64,000 nt of DNA from positions 9,680,252 to 9,744,251 of the forward strand of contig OX328097.1 in NCBI GenBank assembly GCA_946811185.2, written 5' to 3'. Position 1 is the stretch's first letter, and every line of letters begins with the position of its first letter. Under the pieces are notes generated by a model. That model saw only the letters and a list, made by a program, of their open reading frames with translations, did no database searches and was not told where the DNA came from. The stretch is from Hippopus hippopus. Lineage: Eukaryota > Mollusca > Bivalvia > Cardiida > Cardiidae. The position numbers and the translations under genes were made by a program. Positions 1 through 10,755 of the stretch are shown here, piece by piece.

Positions 1-270
1 GCCATATATTTTAGAAAACGGCGTTTTAATGCATCTCCGTGATGCATGATACCAGGCAAGTCATCACATTATGATGGATTCATAAAATACATTTTGTACA
101 ACAACAGACTGAATCATGAGGTACACTGGTCCTTTGACATGCAGAAAATTTGCAAAAAGAAATAAGTATCGACTCAGGTCAGCCTGAGGTGCGCGGATTA
201 CGCAGGCTGACCAGGGTCGAAACTTTTTGCAGCTGCATTAAGCATCCTTTTCATAAAGCATGGTCCAAAA
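1..270 (-). repeat. MITE family C copy, cut by the window edge
   Basis: This is a fragment of a roughly 265-bp foldback repeat whose full copies occur at 5878-6140, 20413-20685 and 62194-62459. Recognisable parts are the TGCATCTCCGTGATGCATGA segment, the partly decayed GC-rich core near 165-235 and the terminal GCATTAAGCA/AAGCATGG end. Orientation is opposite to the copy at 62194. Confidence 0.65.
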
Positions 271-372
271 AGCTTGAGACGACATGTCGTAGAGACAAAT
301 GAAAAGGTAGCTATGATTGTTTATTATGGCGATTCGGAACTGCCATTTTCTGTGCCTAAAAAAAGTGTTTTT

Positions 373-429
373 TAATAATAATAATAATAGTAATAATAAT
401 AATAGTAATAATGATAATAATAATAATAG
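373..429. repeat. (TAA)n microsatellite
   Basis: An imperfect TAA trinucleotide run with a few TAG and TGA interruptions. It creates an artificial poly-asparagine open frame on the plus strand that should not be called as a gene. Confidence 0.95.
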
Positions 430-550
430 ATTTTCAAAAAATCGAAATACGCTGATTAATAAACTCGTGGCACAAATTTGCAGCAGGCAGCAGACGCCAT
501 AGGAAAATCCGTTAAAACAAATGTATGAAATAGCAATTGTTGCCTAGATA

Positions 551-2078
551 TATACTGAACCAAAAAAGAAACTTCCCCTGTGTTTATGTGCAAATGCAAT
601 GTTATTAAAAAAAATCAAAATGTCAGATGACCTACATATATTCGGGCGAACGATTATGTGTCCGATAAAACAAATTTTAACTCGATTGAAAGCATTTTGC
701 AGAAGAAACCCGCTGAAAGCGATTTTCACGTGCATGCACGGACCAGTATAATTCGTGAATATTTTTTGAAACCTTTCAGTCTAATTTTATAGACTTTCAT
801 GTCAATAAGAAAAAAGACGTTGAAAAAAATTAAATTCTTTTTAGTTTTCTTTATTTTTGATATGCCTAGAATTCCGCGAACGTGCAATTGGCATGCTTAA
901 TGCTGGTATGACGATGAATGCTGTTGCTATGAATATTGGATGTTCTACTCGTGCTATTCGACACCTTAGGCAACGTTTTCAAGCAACAGGGCGTACGGAA
1001 GATCGACCACGTGGTAGACGTCCTCGCGTCACGACGCGCGGCCAAGTCCGCTATATTCGGAACACCCACCTGCGCAATCGCTTCCAAACTGCCACAGCCA
1101 CTGCTGCTAACACCCCTGGTACACATAACAACCGTGTATCTTCCCAAACTGTGCAAAATCGCTTGCGCGAGGGTGGGCTACGTGCACGTCGTCCATACGT
1201 TGGTTGTGTTTTGACGCGACGTCACCGCGTAAATCGTGTTAATTGGGCACGTACACACCAACGCTGGCTTAGACAACAATGGAATAGCGTTCTTTTCTCT
1301 GACGAGTCGAGGTTTTCCATTCATCGAGGTGATGGCAGGGTTCGAGTATACCGTAGGAGAAATGAACGTTATGCCAACTGTTGCGTACTTGAACGAGATC
1401 GTTTTGGGGGTGGGGGTTCTGTCTTGGTCTGGGCGGGCATTGCACATGGCTTTCGCACTAATCTCATCGTTATCGAAGGGAATTTGAATGCCCAACGCTA
1501 CCGAGATGAAATTCTTGCGAGGCACGTTATCCCACTGTTTCAAAATAATGCCAATATCACTCTTTTTCAGCATGATAATGCCACAAGCCATACAGCTAGG
1601 GACAATGTGAATTTCCTCAGGGCGAATACCATTGCATTTATTAATGACTGGCCTGCCAAAAGCCCTGATCTGAATCCCATTGAACACCTTTGGGGTAATT
1701 TGGACCAGCGTGTTAGACGTCGCCCTATTCCACCGCCAAACGTCATTCAGCTAAGACAAGCCTTAATTCAGGAATGGAACAACATTCCACAAGCCGAAAT
1801 CAATACACTTATCCGTTCTATGCGCCAACGATGCCAGGCAGTCCTTCATGCTGAAGGTGGTCATACCCGGTATTAATTTGTGATTTTGGTGAGCGACCCC
1901 TTCCGCATTTTAACTACCGTTTCACTACTTTTGGATAAACCCTCAGCAATAATTTTTTTCACACAAAGTCGCAATAAAATAGTCTGTCAATGCATATAAA
2001 TCTAGTTTAATTCTGATTTTCATATTTGTGTATATCTGCACTTATACACAGAGGAAGTTTCTTTTTTGGTTCAGTATA
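551..2078 (+). mobile_element. Tc1-like DNA transposon, complete with TIRs and TA duplication
   Basis: The element is 1,528 bp and is bounded by terminal inverted repeats of about 42 bp starting TATACTGAACC and continuing through AAAGAAACTTCC; the arms differ at only a few positions. A TA dinucleotide flanks each side (549-550 and 2079-2080), as expected for Tc1/mariner insertion. It contains one transposase frame with a complete DDE core and is disturbed only at its start. The near-identical ends suggest a young copy. Confidence 0.9.
893..1876 (+). CDS. Tc1-like transposase (DD35E spacing)
   Basis: The protein should bind the element's terminal repeats and catalyse cut-and-paste transposition. 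The N-terminal part is a helix-turn-helix pair rich in basic residues, with an RPRGRRPR-type linker. The catalytic triad is visible as D in FSDES (codon 1301-1303), D in QHDNA (1574-1576) and E in NPIEHLWG (1682-1684). There are 35 residues between the second D and the E, so this is DD35E rather than the common DD34E. The first in-frame ATG is at 893. The frame remains open to 857, but that codon is TTG. An ATG at 862 encodes MPRI, a plausible family start, but in another frame, so a small indel near 870 has probably removed about ten N-terminal residues. The rest of the frame is uninterrupted. Confidence 0.9.
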   Translation: MLNAGMTMNAVAMNIGCSTRAIRHLRQRFQATGRTEDRPRGRRPRVTTRGQVRYIRNTHLRNRFQTATATAANTPGTHNNRVSSQTVQNRLREGGLRARRPYVGCVLTRRHRVNRVNWARTHQRWLRQQWNSVLFSDESRFSIHRGDGRVRVYRRRNERYANCCVLERDRFGGGGSVLVWAGIAHGFRTNLIVIEGNLNAQRYRDEILARHVIPLFQNNANITLFQHDNATSHTARDNVNFLRANTIAFINDWPAKSPDLNPIEHLWGNLDQRVRRRPIPPPNVIQLRQALIQEWNNIPQAEINTLIRSMRQRCQAVLHAEGGHTRY

Positions 2079-2397
2079 TATAGTCATCTTCAGTTAACAT
2101 CTCGCCCTAACACTCCTCACCTCTCTGTCCCACCCCCTTTCTTTTTTCTTCTGTTTTGTTAATAGTGACATTTTCCCAACTTATTCTTGTTATGATACTC
2201 CCTACATGTATTAACTGTCACTCGAGAAATGGAGAACTTTTTAAGCCAAGCTTGGGTTTTAATCCATTTCTTCAGTATTAGTGTTTGTTATTTGATTGTA
2301 TTGCCTTTACCTCGTATATTGTAATACTGAACGTACGGATATGGATAGGTGTACTGGTCACCGTGGTATGACTTAATTAAGGATGAAAAGGCTAAAA

Positions 2398-2600
2398 CAT
2401 TAGACGTCCCTCCCCCCCCCCCCGCAAAAAAAAAAACAAACCAAAACAAAATCAAAACAAAAGGAAGAAAAAAACCCGATCAAGCAAGCGAGCAAGCGAG
2501 TAAGTGAGCGAGCGAGCGAGTTAGTAAGTAAACAAGTAAGTATTAAGTAAACTTGTAAAAAACCAACCAACCAACCAATCGACCGACCGATCGACATCAA
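2398..2600. repeat. Low-complexity C, A and degenerate tetranucleotide tracts
   Basis: A C10 run, an A10 run and a long degenerate series of AGCA/AGCG/AGTA and ACCA/ACCG tetranucleotides. No gene is supported; the minus-strand open frame here is a by-product of the repeat. Confidence 0.85.
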
Positions 2601-2821
2601 GTAACGATGACAAAGTGCCTGTTTCTTACGAAAAGAAAATCCTTGTATTTTTATTAACTGTTCAAATTATGTTTCATTTCTATCGAAAGCTACTAAAACC
2701 CGCTACTTTACCACTTAGGTCAGTATGTAGAGCGAAAAAGGTCAGGTCAACGTGAACATGTAACATGTTAATTACAGGTACATTATCTTTGATTGATTCT
2801 GACCTAATTTCCTTAACCTAC

Positions 2822-3060
2822 ACAATAAACCCTTTACTAAGCAGTTTCGTATTTTAAATCGGCTTTTGAAAACATTGTTGGAAAAGGAGAAAATGCTGGT
2901 TACCAGCATTTTCTCCTTTTCCCGCATTGTTTTCCTGTACGATCAGACATTGAACTTCAGCCAAGCTGTATCGATTTCTGAATGGTCGTTCACGGACATT
3001 CTTTTATTTCGACGGGCCCAAAAATTTGTCATTTTTTCTGTCATTTAGAAAAGGGTTCAC
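2822..3060 (+). repeat. MITE family A copy
   Basis: Starts at a degenerate AACCCTTTAC end and contains the family A palindromic core at 2868-2934 (AAAATGCTGGT/ACCAGCATTTT with AAAACATTG/CATTGTTTTC flanks). The right part is diverged. Confidence 0.75.
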
Positions 3061-3229
3061 CTAAACGCTTCCAAATTACATGTCTGCCGAATCCAGTAGC
3101 TAAGTCTGTCCGACAGTGTTTGACACTCAGGAGTCGTTGTTTCGATGCGCAGCTAGGCCAACGTCTTTGACGGAGTGATGATATACTAAATATTTTAGTC
3201 ATTTCACGACGACATCTCACTTATTTGTG

Positions 3230-3305
3230 TCTTTTATGGGCTTCATTAGCTCGAGACCTGGGCTCTGCAGCGCCTTGCCCAATGAAACTCCCAGGGCCTG
3301 AACCC
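3230..3305 (-). repeat. SINE family S3 body fragment
   Basis: The reverse complement matches the body of the SINE at 20946 (a stretch with TTGGGCAAG and CAGGCCC/CCTGGG segments). The head and tail are missing. Confidence 0.45.
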
Positions 3306-3868
3306 GGAAATAAAAAAAAAAGATCCTTACAACATACCCTTTATCACATAGCCATGGATGAACCCTGCATTGGATAGCAAACAAACAAAATTGTGACCTT
3401 GTCATTTGTTCGCTAGAAACAACGTCATTGATTGGTTCAAACCAAGTTTGAGCACAAGGAAAGGACCAATGACATGTCAGCTACTAAGATATTCAGTGCA
3501 ACCTGGACCCGTATTCATCAAACAATCTTAATACCATTCCGAGCACAATTCTCATATTTTTGTTTGTTTTAAAGTTTCTCAATTTTTGATTGACCAAACC
3601 AATTGGATGAGCCAGAAAGAAATTGCCTTACTTTGTTAATCTAAAATGACACTCAAGAATAGAATTAAAAATGGTTGGTGAACATGGGCCGCGATTTAGA
3701 TCTACGCTGATCTTAAATCGAAGATTGGGCCCTAGTCTCCAAGATTCCAACCACATAAAAGCTAAGGACTGACCTATCCTGTCCAGACCCATCACCTTGT
3801 ATTGACTGCTCGAAGACAAAAATCACATTAGGGACAATTAAGAACTCGCCAGTGAATTGAATCAGTAA

Positions 3869-4099
3869 TTAACCCCTTATCAAACAGTCCCGACTTTGAA
3901 CGACCCTGGGGAAAATAGGCTTTGGAAAACATTGTTGGAAAATGAGAAAATGCTGGTCACCAGCATTTTCTCCCTTTTCCCACAACGTTTTCTACCCGTT
4001 CCAAGACAAATTTCATCATTTAAGACACACTAATTTACCGTCAGTAAGTTCTTTCTATTTGGACCAGTCTGAATTCTTATCGTTTTGGTAAAGGGTTAA
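3869..4099. repeat. MITE family A, full-length copy
   Basis: 231 bp with TTAACCCCTTA at the left and TAAAGGGTTAA at the right, that is, TTAA plus CCCTT-type inverted ends. The centre is the near-perfect hairpin at 3924-3992. The right half carries the GACCAGTC and TGGTAAAGG blocks seen in all family A copies. Confidence 0.85.
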
Positions 4100-4756
4100 C
4101 GCCTTCACTACCAAATAGAATAATCTTATACCAAACGACAAAACTTTAGACTGGTCCGAATTCAAAGCACTTGCAGACGACATGTTAAATGTGTCTCAAC
4201 TGATTTAAATTTGTCGCAAAAAGGGAAAAGAACATTGTGACAGAAGGAAAAATGCTGGTTAAAATGTTGACTTTTTTTCTTATGCAGGCGCCTACCAACA
4301 TAATGGCCAGTAAAAACCTTGATACAAAGAACATTGTGACCAATGGAGAAGCTGCTTAAAACCAGCAGTGTCTCATATGTTTACAACGGTTTCTTGGCTG
4401 TCTTGATGTTTTATCAGTATTCATGTACGTTTGTATTTCTTATATCTCACAATCAGTTGAATTTCAAGAGTCCAAGAATTACAAATGGAGTAATGGGATA
4501 ATAAACGTAAAAGTCGCTTCCCTATGATTATTGCCCTGGACATGAGTATGCAGGGACCACGCCCCCGCCCCTCTGTCCCCCGCTGCAGGCATTTAAATGC
4601 ACGCAATCCTATCTCATGCCCCCACAAATGTGATAATTTGGGGACCCATTAATCCGGACATTTACACTTGTACCAAATTTCGTGGTAACGCCCCTAACTG
4701 CAATTTTGTAGCCGAACCCTTACAATTCCGAGCAAGTCATTAGTTACCATGATATT

Positions 4757-4966
4757 AACATCATTCTGCTAGATAAATTAAATAAACCTTTCTAGTGGAT
4801 AATAAAAACACGAATATTGCTACTTTTGATTAATTTTTGGGAGAAAAATATCTCCTTATCGGACAGTGTAGATCAAAGATCAGACTGCACGTTCTGTGCA
4901 GTCTGATCTTGATCTACACTGTCCGAAAAAGGTCAGTTTGTCGCGCTTAGCAGCCTAAGGGTTAAA
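4757..4966. repeat. MITE family B copy
   Basis: Core palindrome at 4860-4925 (GATCAGACTGCAC/GTGCAGTCTGATC flanked by GGACAGTGTAG/CTACACTGTCC). The right end is GCAGCCTAAGGGTTAA, matching the TTAACCCTTA-type end of other copies; the left end is diverged. Confidence 0.8.
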
Positions 4967-4976
4967 TCTTGTTACA

Positions 4977-4980
<4 letters not shown>

Positions 4981-5016
<36 letters not shown>
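4981..5016. repeat. (CT)n microsatellite
   Basis: A perfect CT dinucleotide run of 36 bp. Confidence 0.97.
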
Positions 5017-5020
<4 letters not shown>

Positions 5021-5255
5021 ATACTCATGTCAATGTTGACTATTGTCGATTTGTAAACATATGTACATTATTAGGAACTAGTGAAATAAAAATATTAATA
5101 GTTACTTTTTTTTTTGGGGGGGGGGGGGTCAGGGTGGGGGTACTATAGGTTCAGATCAGTCTCCACAAAATTTGCAGTCTGATCTTAGATCTTTACATTA
5201 AATATTTTATGTTAGATATTAACATAAGCAGCTTGAAAATCGTAATGTCCGATCC

Positions 5256-5495
5256 GTAACCGTTTACCACACGATCCAGTGTTAGAAATAACTTTCGGTA
5301 GATTTAAAAAAAAAAAAACAATGAAGCAAAAGGAAAAAGGAAAAAAATGCTAGTCACCAGCATTTTCTCTTTATCCACATTGTTTTCTACCCTTTCAGTG
5401 ACATTTTTCACCATTGGAGCCACATTTTAATTTGTCGTCTGCAACGGGCTTTCAATTTGGACAAGTCTGAAATTTTGTCTTCCGGTAAAGGGTTA
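5256..5495. repeat. MITE family A copy
   Basis: Ends GTAACCGTTTACCA and GGTAAAGGGTTAA, with the central hairpin near 5325-5392. Same arrangement as 3869-4099. Confidence 0.8.
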
Positions 5496-5877
5496 AAACG
5501 CCCATCATTTGGCACCCTAAGAGATAAGATAGATTATGTGTATTTCCGAAAGTGACAACAATTCCCATGTCCGTCCTCAGTAGTCTTTTCGAGAGCAATA
5601 GCTTGCCGCCGTCTGTTTTGTGCTTTTATTGCAATATAATTAGATGGTATGCGAATGCAGCAAAGGGTTGGAGGTTTGTCATCAGCGTTTATTTTTAATA
5701 AAAGACTTTCTCATAGATCTATAAGATCTCGTTAGGAGTATGCTGCCCACCCGTACGTTCACATAAATGAAATGTTGTTGAAACGATATTTAATTAAAAC
5801 AAACAGTGAATAGTCAGTTGCTTTAGCCATGGAGAATCCAAGAACGAGAGACACTGACGGGAATCAATTTCAATATA

Positions 5878-6140
5878 ATATTGAGCAATGCTCTGTGAAA
5901 AGGGGGCTAAATGCATCTGCAAAAAGTATAGACCCATGTCAGGCTGCGCAGTCCGCGCAGGCTGACCTGGGTCGAAACTTTTTGCTATTTGTAAATTTTC
6001 TGCATTTGGAAGGACCATTTAACCTCATGATTCAGTGGGTTGTTAGACAAACTGGATTTTGTGAGCCATAATTATGTGATGACTTGCTTGGTGTCATGCA
6101 TCACGCAGATTCATTAAACCCCCTTTTGTCAGAGCAAGAC
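5878..6140 (+). repeat. MITE family C, full-length copy
   Basis: Begins GAGCAATGCTCTGTGAAAAG and ends with the reverse-complement type CCCCCTTTTGTCAGAGCA. It contains the GC-rich palindrome near 5935-5980 (CAGCCTGCGC/GCGCAGGCTG type, flanked by GACC/GGGTCGA), then the AATTATGTGATGACTTG and TGCATCACG blocks. Confidence 0.85.
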
Positions 6141-6290
6141 TGAAATTTATTTATCCACGGACTCTCTTGATACTTCTATAAAGCTTCTAGTTTCTCAACA
6201 ATTCAAGAACGGATTGTTTCAGATAGATTATTAATAAATCATAACTGCTGTACTCGTAAAACCGCAACATTTTCGGAAGCCACAGGCCGA

Positions 6291-6517
6291 TTGAACCTTT
6301 ATCAAACGATCAGCTGTCAAAACGACCCTTAGGAAAAAGATTTTGAAGACATTGTTGAAGGAGAAGAAAATGCTGGTATCAGAATTTTTTCCTTTTACGT
6401 TCAACGGTTTCTGTACTTTCAAACACAAATCCTTCAGCTGGAGTCACATCTTATTTATCGACTGCAAATGCTTGCAGTTTGGACGAGTCCAAAATTCCAT
6501 CGTCTGGTACAGAGTTA
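6291..6517. repeat. MITE family A copy
   Basis: Ends TTGAACCTTTATC and ACAGAGTTAA around a decayed central hairpin at 6340-6410. It is followed immediately by a family B-like segment (core near 6620-6684). Confidence 0.75.
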
Positions 6518-7387
6518 ACCCTTAGAGGGCTGAATAAATGTACAGGCCCTCTTCAATTAGAAAAAAAACATAAGTACTGTTATTTCAATGTTGTTTTTGC
6601 CAGAATATGTAACAATCAAGGGACAGTGTAGATCCAAGATCAGACTGCACAGAATGTGTAGTTTGATCGTGACCTATATTGTCCGCAAAAACAACTTAAG
6701 TCGGTTCCAGTGCGTCATGGGTTAAGATGAAAACAAAAGCATCTTGTTATCCGCTGCGTGCTAACCCTCAGAACTTCAGCGGACGTTGTAGATTCAAGAT
6801 CAGGCTGGACAAAACATACAGTTTGATCTAGATCTATCTACATGTACTCTGTTGGATATTTCGAGTGATTGTCAGAACAGAAAAAAACATTGGAATTTTA
6901 TCTGTATATGACTGGTGAAAGAGCTATGGATAAATGAAATTTATGAACAATGTTTGCTAGAGTTACTTCCCTTCCACTATTCGACGGGTGGACCAGTCAC
7001 CTGCTCACGGGCAACAACCCAATAATGTATTATGTTTTATGGAGCACTCAGCTATAATAACAGACCCTTATTTTCATTAATAATTTTCATATAATTATTC
7101 CGCCCCGCATTGAAATTATTCATCATGCGTGATCCCCCAAACCTGTCACGTGACATTTTGTTGACATGTCGCCTGTATCAGAATCCCGCGTGAACTCGCG
7201 AATTCCCGCGTTATTTGGAACAGGTGGTGTGTGTACCGTTATGTCTTTGTTTGGGTTGTCAGTAGCTCTCTTGAATTTGGTAATGAATTTTACTGAGGGT
7301 ACAGATTTTCAATTAACCTTTATGGATGCTGAATAACACTTTACAACACGAGCAAAACATACACTGGTCCAAATTGAAAGCATTTGC

Positions 7388-7650
7388 GCCCGGCCAGGTA
7401 GCTCAGTGGTTAGTGTATAGATTGGACGCGTAACCTTGTGGTTGTGGGTACGATATCCAGTTGAGGTAAACTTTTTTCCGGCGATTTTTTGCCTCTCACC
7501 TCTGATGCATGTGAGAAAAGCAGTCAGTGACTTGGAAAGAAAGTTGTGTCAATAATCGTATGTAAAAGCCAGGAAACACATGCGTAGGTGCACTGGCCGC
7601 TGCGATATGACTTATGCTGTCAAAACGGCGTTAAACCTGAACATAAACAA
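7388..7650 (+). repeat. tRNA-derived SINE, family S1
   Basis: The head GGTAGCTCAGTGGTTAGTG resembles a pol III box A and GGGTACGATATCC a box B. The body includes GCCTCTCACCTCTGATGCAT, and the tail has GTAGGTGCACTGGCCGC followed by AAACGGCGTTAAACC and an A-rich end. A second copy lies at 24168-24625. Confidence 0.8.
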
Positions 7651-7654
7651 ACAA

Positions 7655-7915
7655 AGAAAGCATTTGTAGACGAAAATTACAATATACACGTAGCTTAAAT
7701 GATGCAAATGATCTTTGACGGGGGTAGAAAACATTGTGGGAAAAGGAGAAAATGCTGGTTACCAGCATTTTCTCCTTTTCCCACAATGTTTTCAAACATT
7801 GTTTTCCAACATTTTCAACTCTTTCAAAGACAAATTCAATCGTATGAACCACAGTTAAATTGTAGCCTGAAAATGCTATGAATTTGGGAAAGTCTTCGTT
7901 TTTGTCGTGCGGTTA
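7655..7915. repeat. MITE family A copy abutting a SINE
   Basis: It contains GAAAGCATTTGTAGACGA, a long, clean central hairpin at 7727-7793 with a GGTTACC centre, and GTGCGGTTAAG at the end. The left terminus is lost in the SINE tail. Confidence 0.75.
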
Positions 7916-8347
7916 AGAACCACAGAGCAAATGAGGAAGAAAAAAAATCAAAGCACTTAAGGTACCGAGAACTGGGCTTTCTATAAATTTATCTTTTACA
8001 AAAATAGGCACCGACAAAAGTCATTTGATTAAAAAATGTTCCTTTTTAGCTACTTCAATACTAGTTAAACAAATGTCAGATTCCTATATTGGCGTAAAAG
8101 ACCTACTTTTTAAAGAGGAAATACATTTATGTTGTAAGTCATGTGCCTGCACTTCCGGCCAAATATCATAACAGTAGTAGGCTAATACTTGACGAAAATT
8201 CCAAGATGATCGAGGTACGATAAAATGATGTTTAAAAACGCCATTTTGAAATTAAAAGTTTCTATTATTTCACAGGAACTTTGAAAAAATGATCAGACAG
8301 ACAAAAAAAATTGTTCAGCTGTGCCGAGACAGCGACAATCACAGACC

Positions 8348-8419
8348 TGCCGTGACCAGGATTCGAACCTGGGTTGTCGCGGCCACAACGCGAAGTACTA
8401 ACCACTATACGATCACGGC
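8348..8419 (-). tRNA. tRNA-His (GTG)
   Basis: A 72-nt gene that folds as a standard cloverleaf: acceptor GCCGTGA/TCACGGC, anticodon stem TCGCG/CGCGA with loop TTGTGGC (anticodon GTG), and T arm CCAGG-TTCGAAT-CCTGG, with A as discriminator base. No intron. It is identical over its full length to the plus-strand copy at 18516-18587. The 5' flank (CAGCGGTAACA) and 3' flank (GGTCTGTGATTGTCGCTG...) are also shared, so the gene was copied together with its surroundings. A T-rich tract that could stop pol III lies about 50 nt downstream. Confidence 0.92.
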
Positions 8420-8522
8420 TGTTACCGCTGAACTGATAAAGTCCGTCGAGACTTAAATTTTAAATCTAATCAATTATAAAATGTAAAGAACCCTTATGCG
8501 GTCCACACCACGCACACACTCA

Positions 8523-8937
8523 CATTCGGCATACCTCGGGTGATGGGAGCCATCATATCCCTCGGCTGTATCTGGTGGATTAATATGCATCAGATCGATA
8601 CATATCCGGAAATACGCCGGTTTACCGTTCTGAAAATTGTAAGGCTCCTCTTAAAAAAAGAAAACTTGAGTTTCAATTTTCTATCGAAATCTTTCTAACT
8701 ATGTTTCAGTTGAGTTGGTAAACGGTTCGTACATTCATTATTCATCAATTCCGATCAAAGTTTTCACCGACAGATAAACAGATGTGAATAACTTCATCGA
8801 GGTTGTTTATGTCGTTGCTAAACGACTGACAGTGGAGCGCCATGTATAAGATCACGTGATTCGCAGTTCAAATGGAAGCGACCGTTATACGGACGAGGTT
8901 AGATGTAGGTACGGAATCGGCCGAGTTGTGACGAGTG
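8523..8937 (+). mobile_element. Element E: non-autonomous element with 9-bp target duplication
   Basis: A 415-bp sequence that recurs, about 90% identical by eye, at 32538-32958. Here it is flanked by ACACACTCA (8514-8522) and ACACGCTCA (8938-8946), a 9-bp duplication with one mismatch. Its ends are only loosely inverted (ATTCGGCA.. versus AGTCGTCA..). No coding capacity is seen. A 9-bp duplication is typical of Mutator-like (MULE) elements; that assignment is an inference. Confidence 0.75.
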
Positions 8938-8949
8938 ACACGCTCAGTA

Positions 8950-9162
8950 TTAACCCTTATCCTGCTGTTCGCGACCATGGATGTATTTTGCGGAGAGCGT
9001 AGAGCAAGATCAGCCTGCACATACGTGCAGTCTGATCTTGCTCCACACTCTCCGCTGCTCTATCATTAGTTTCTGTCAATTAAACGCCATCCAATGTCAT
9101 TTACTAACCGAAATCTATTTGTTTAATCTTAAATGATTTAAATTCGGCAGGATAAGGGTTAA
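8950..9162. repeat. MITE family B, full-length copy (first of three in tandem)
   Basis: 213 bp with ends TTAACCCTTATCCTGCTG and GGCAGGATAAGGGTTAA, a clean inverted terminal repeat. The hairpin core lies at about 8994-9052. The final TTAA is shared with the next copy. Confidence 0.88.
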
Positions 9163-9370
9163 CCTTTATGCTGCTAATGAACTAAAAAGAAACTTTCAAG
9201 CCGATAGTATCAACCCACACTTTGCTTTTTCAAAGGTATTTTTTTTTTTTGGAAAATATTTCTTTATCGGACAGTGCAGATCCAAGATCAGACTGCACGT
9301 TTTGTACAATCTGATCTTGATCTACACTGTCCGCGAAAGGTCAGTATTTATTCTTTCGGCACCTAACATG
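9159..9370. repeat. MITE family B copy (second of three)
   Basis: Starts at the TTAA shared with the previous copy (TTAACCTTTATGCTGCT). Hairpin core at 9268-9332. The right end is diverged. Confidence 0.8.
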
Positions 9371-9399
9371 CTTCACTGAAACTCAGAAATTTTTTTTAT

Positions 9400-9527
9400 C
9401 CTTTATGCGTTACTATCAAGCAGACGATATAGATCTAAGATCCGACTGCATGTTCTGTGCAGTCTGATCTTGATCTATGCCGTCTGCAGAAGCCCCTGTT
9501 TTCTCCTGTGGTGTTGAAAGGGTTAAC
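9400..9527. repeat. MITE family B copy, short (third of three)
   Basis: Core palindrome 9423-9486 with the GATCCGACTGCA/TGCAGTCTGATC variant; ends GAAAGGGTTAA. Left part deleted. Confidence 0.7.
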
Positions 9528-9542
9528 ACTCTCTCAGCGCCA

Positions 9543-9816
9543 TATATGGCCTGCAACACGCGAAAAAGGGCATTCGGACATTTGCGTAAAGTGTCATCTC
9601 TGATCAGCCTGCGCGGACTGCAAGCAGGCTAATCCGAAACGACACTTTCCGTTTTTTATGTAATTTTCTGTTTTGCGCAAGTCTACGGTAGCACAAAATC
9701 TAATGTAGTCGTAGAGTGCCGTATCGGATTAGCCTGAGCGGACTGCTCAGGCTGATCCGAGACGACAATTTACGCAAATGTCCGAATGCCCCTTTTCGCG
9801 TGTTGCAAGCCATATT
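9543..9816. repeat. MITE family D copy
   Basis: A foldback of about 274 bp. The outer arms are ATATGGCCTGCAACACGCG and CGTGTTGCAAGCCATAT, and each arm contains its own GC-rich palindrome (GATCAGCCTGCGC type). Other copies lie at 26258-26525 and 59877-60146. Confidence 0.88.
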
Positions 9817-9905
9817 ATATCAACTTGACCTCTTACCACGGCCGAAAATACAATCCACTGACACTCAGAAAACACTTTCTAATCTTATTGGTTTGACTAA
9901 ACAAG

Positions 9906-10210
9906 CCGAGCCCGGTAGCGCAGTCGGTAGCGTACAGGACTCAAGAACATGGGGGTCGCTGGTTCAATCCCCGGCTCGGCCAATTTTCTTCCGAGAATTG
10001 ATGATAGTCATTGCGACAGGATTCATTCCTCTCTCACCGATGATCATTGTTTCGACAATGATCATGTGGGAAAGCTGCCAGTCGCTTGGAGAGAATATTG
10101 TGCTGAGTACTGGTAAAAAGAAACTCTAGGAAAGCATGGATAGGTGCACTGGCCGCCGTGATATAATTGAAATGATGTTGAAAACGGCGTTAAACACCAT
10201 ACAATCAATC
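9906..10210 (+). repeat. tRNA-derived SINE, family S2
   Basis: The tRNA-like head has GCCCGGTAGCGCAGTCGGTA (box A-like) and GGTTCAATCCC (box B). The body has ATGATCATGTGGGAAAGC and GGTGCACTGGCCGCCGTG, and the 3' end is a run of CAAT repeats. A minus-strand copy is at 37465-37800 and a headless copy at 15935-16165. Confidence 0.85.
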
Positions 10211-10244
10211 AATTAATCAATTGACTAAACAAGCGGACGATATA

Positions 10245-10500
10245 GATCCAAGATCAGGCTGCACATTCTGTGCAGTCTAATCTTGATCTATGCTGTCCGC
10301 AAAAGTCGCTGCTTTCTCTAAAACGCTTTTGACAAAACGGTTACTAATATGTTTTGTTTATGGCTGGAGAAAAACTAAAGTACATGTACATTACTAGATT
10401 GGCAAGGTTTACCGACAAAAATATCACACTAAGTGGATATAAGATCAGGCTACACCCTCTGTATAATCTGATCTCGATTTATATTGTGTGCAAAATAAGC
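10245..10500. repeat. Two partial MITE family B cores
   Basis: Palindromes at about 10245-10305 and 10430-10495 carry the AGATCAGGCTRCAC/GTRYARTCTGATCT signature. The termini are not recognisable. Confidence 0.65.
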
Positions 10501-10519
10501 CTTATATTTCATTGTATTA

Positions 10520-10665
10520 ACGTTACTGTTTGACAAACAAACCCGTGTTAAAACGACACTGGGGAAGAAGGCTTTTGACATCATTGTGGAAAAAAGAGAA
10601 TATGTTAGAAACCAGCATTTTCTCCTTTTCTCATGATCTTTTACACTTTCAAGGAAAATTACAAA
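10520..10665. repeat. MITE family A, decayed copy
   Basis: GTTAAAACGACACTGGGGAAG leads into a weakened hairpin at 10575-10635, then the element is lost. Confidence 0.6.
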
Positions 10666-10755
10666 AATGTTTGGAAAAGGGTTAGAATGCTAATAAATTC
10701 AAATGAACCTTTTCACCTTGCAGAAAGGATTAGCTCATGTCAATGTTACGACTGT

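Noticed and set aside
317..502. 61-codon plus-strand frame with an asparagine run
   Set aside because: Produced by a (TAA)n microsatellite; no domain and no conserved neighbours.
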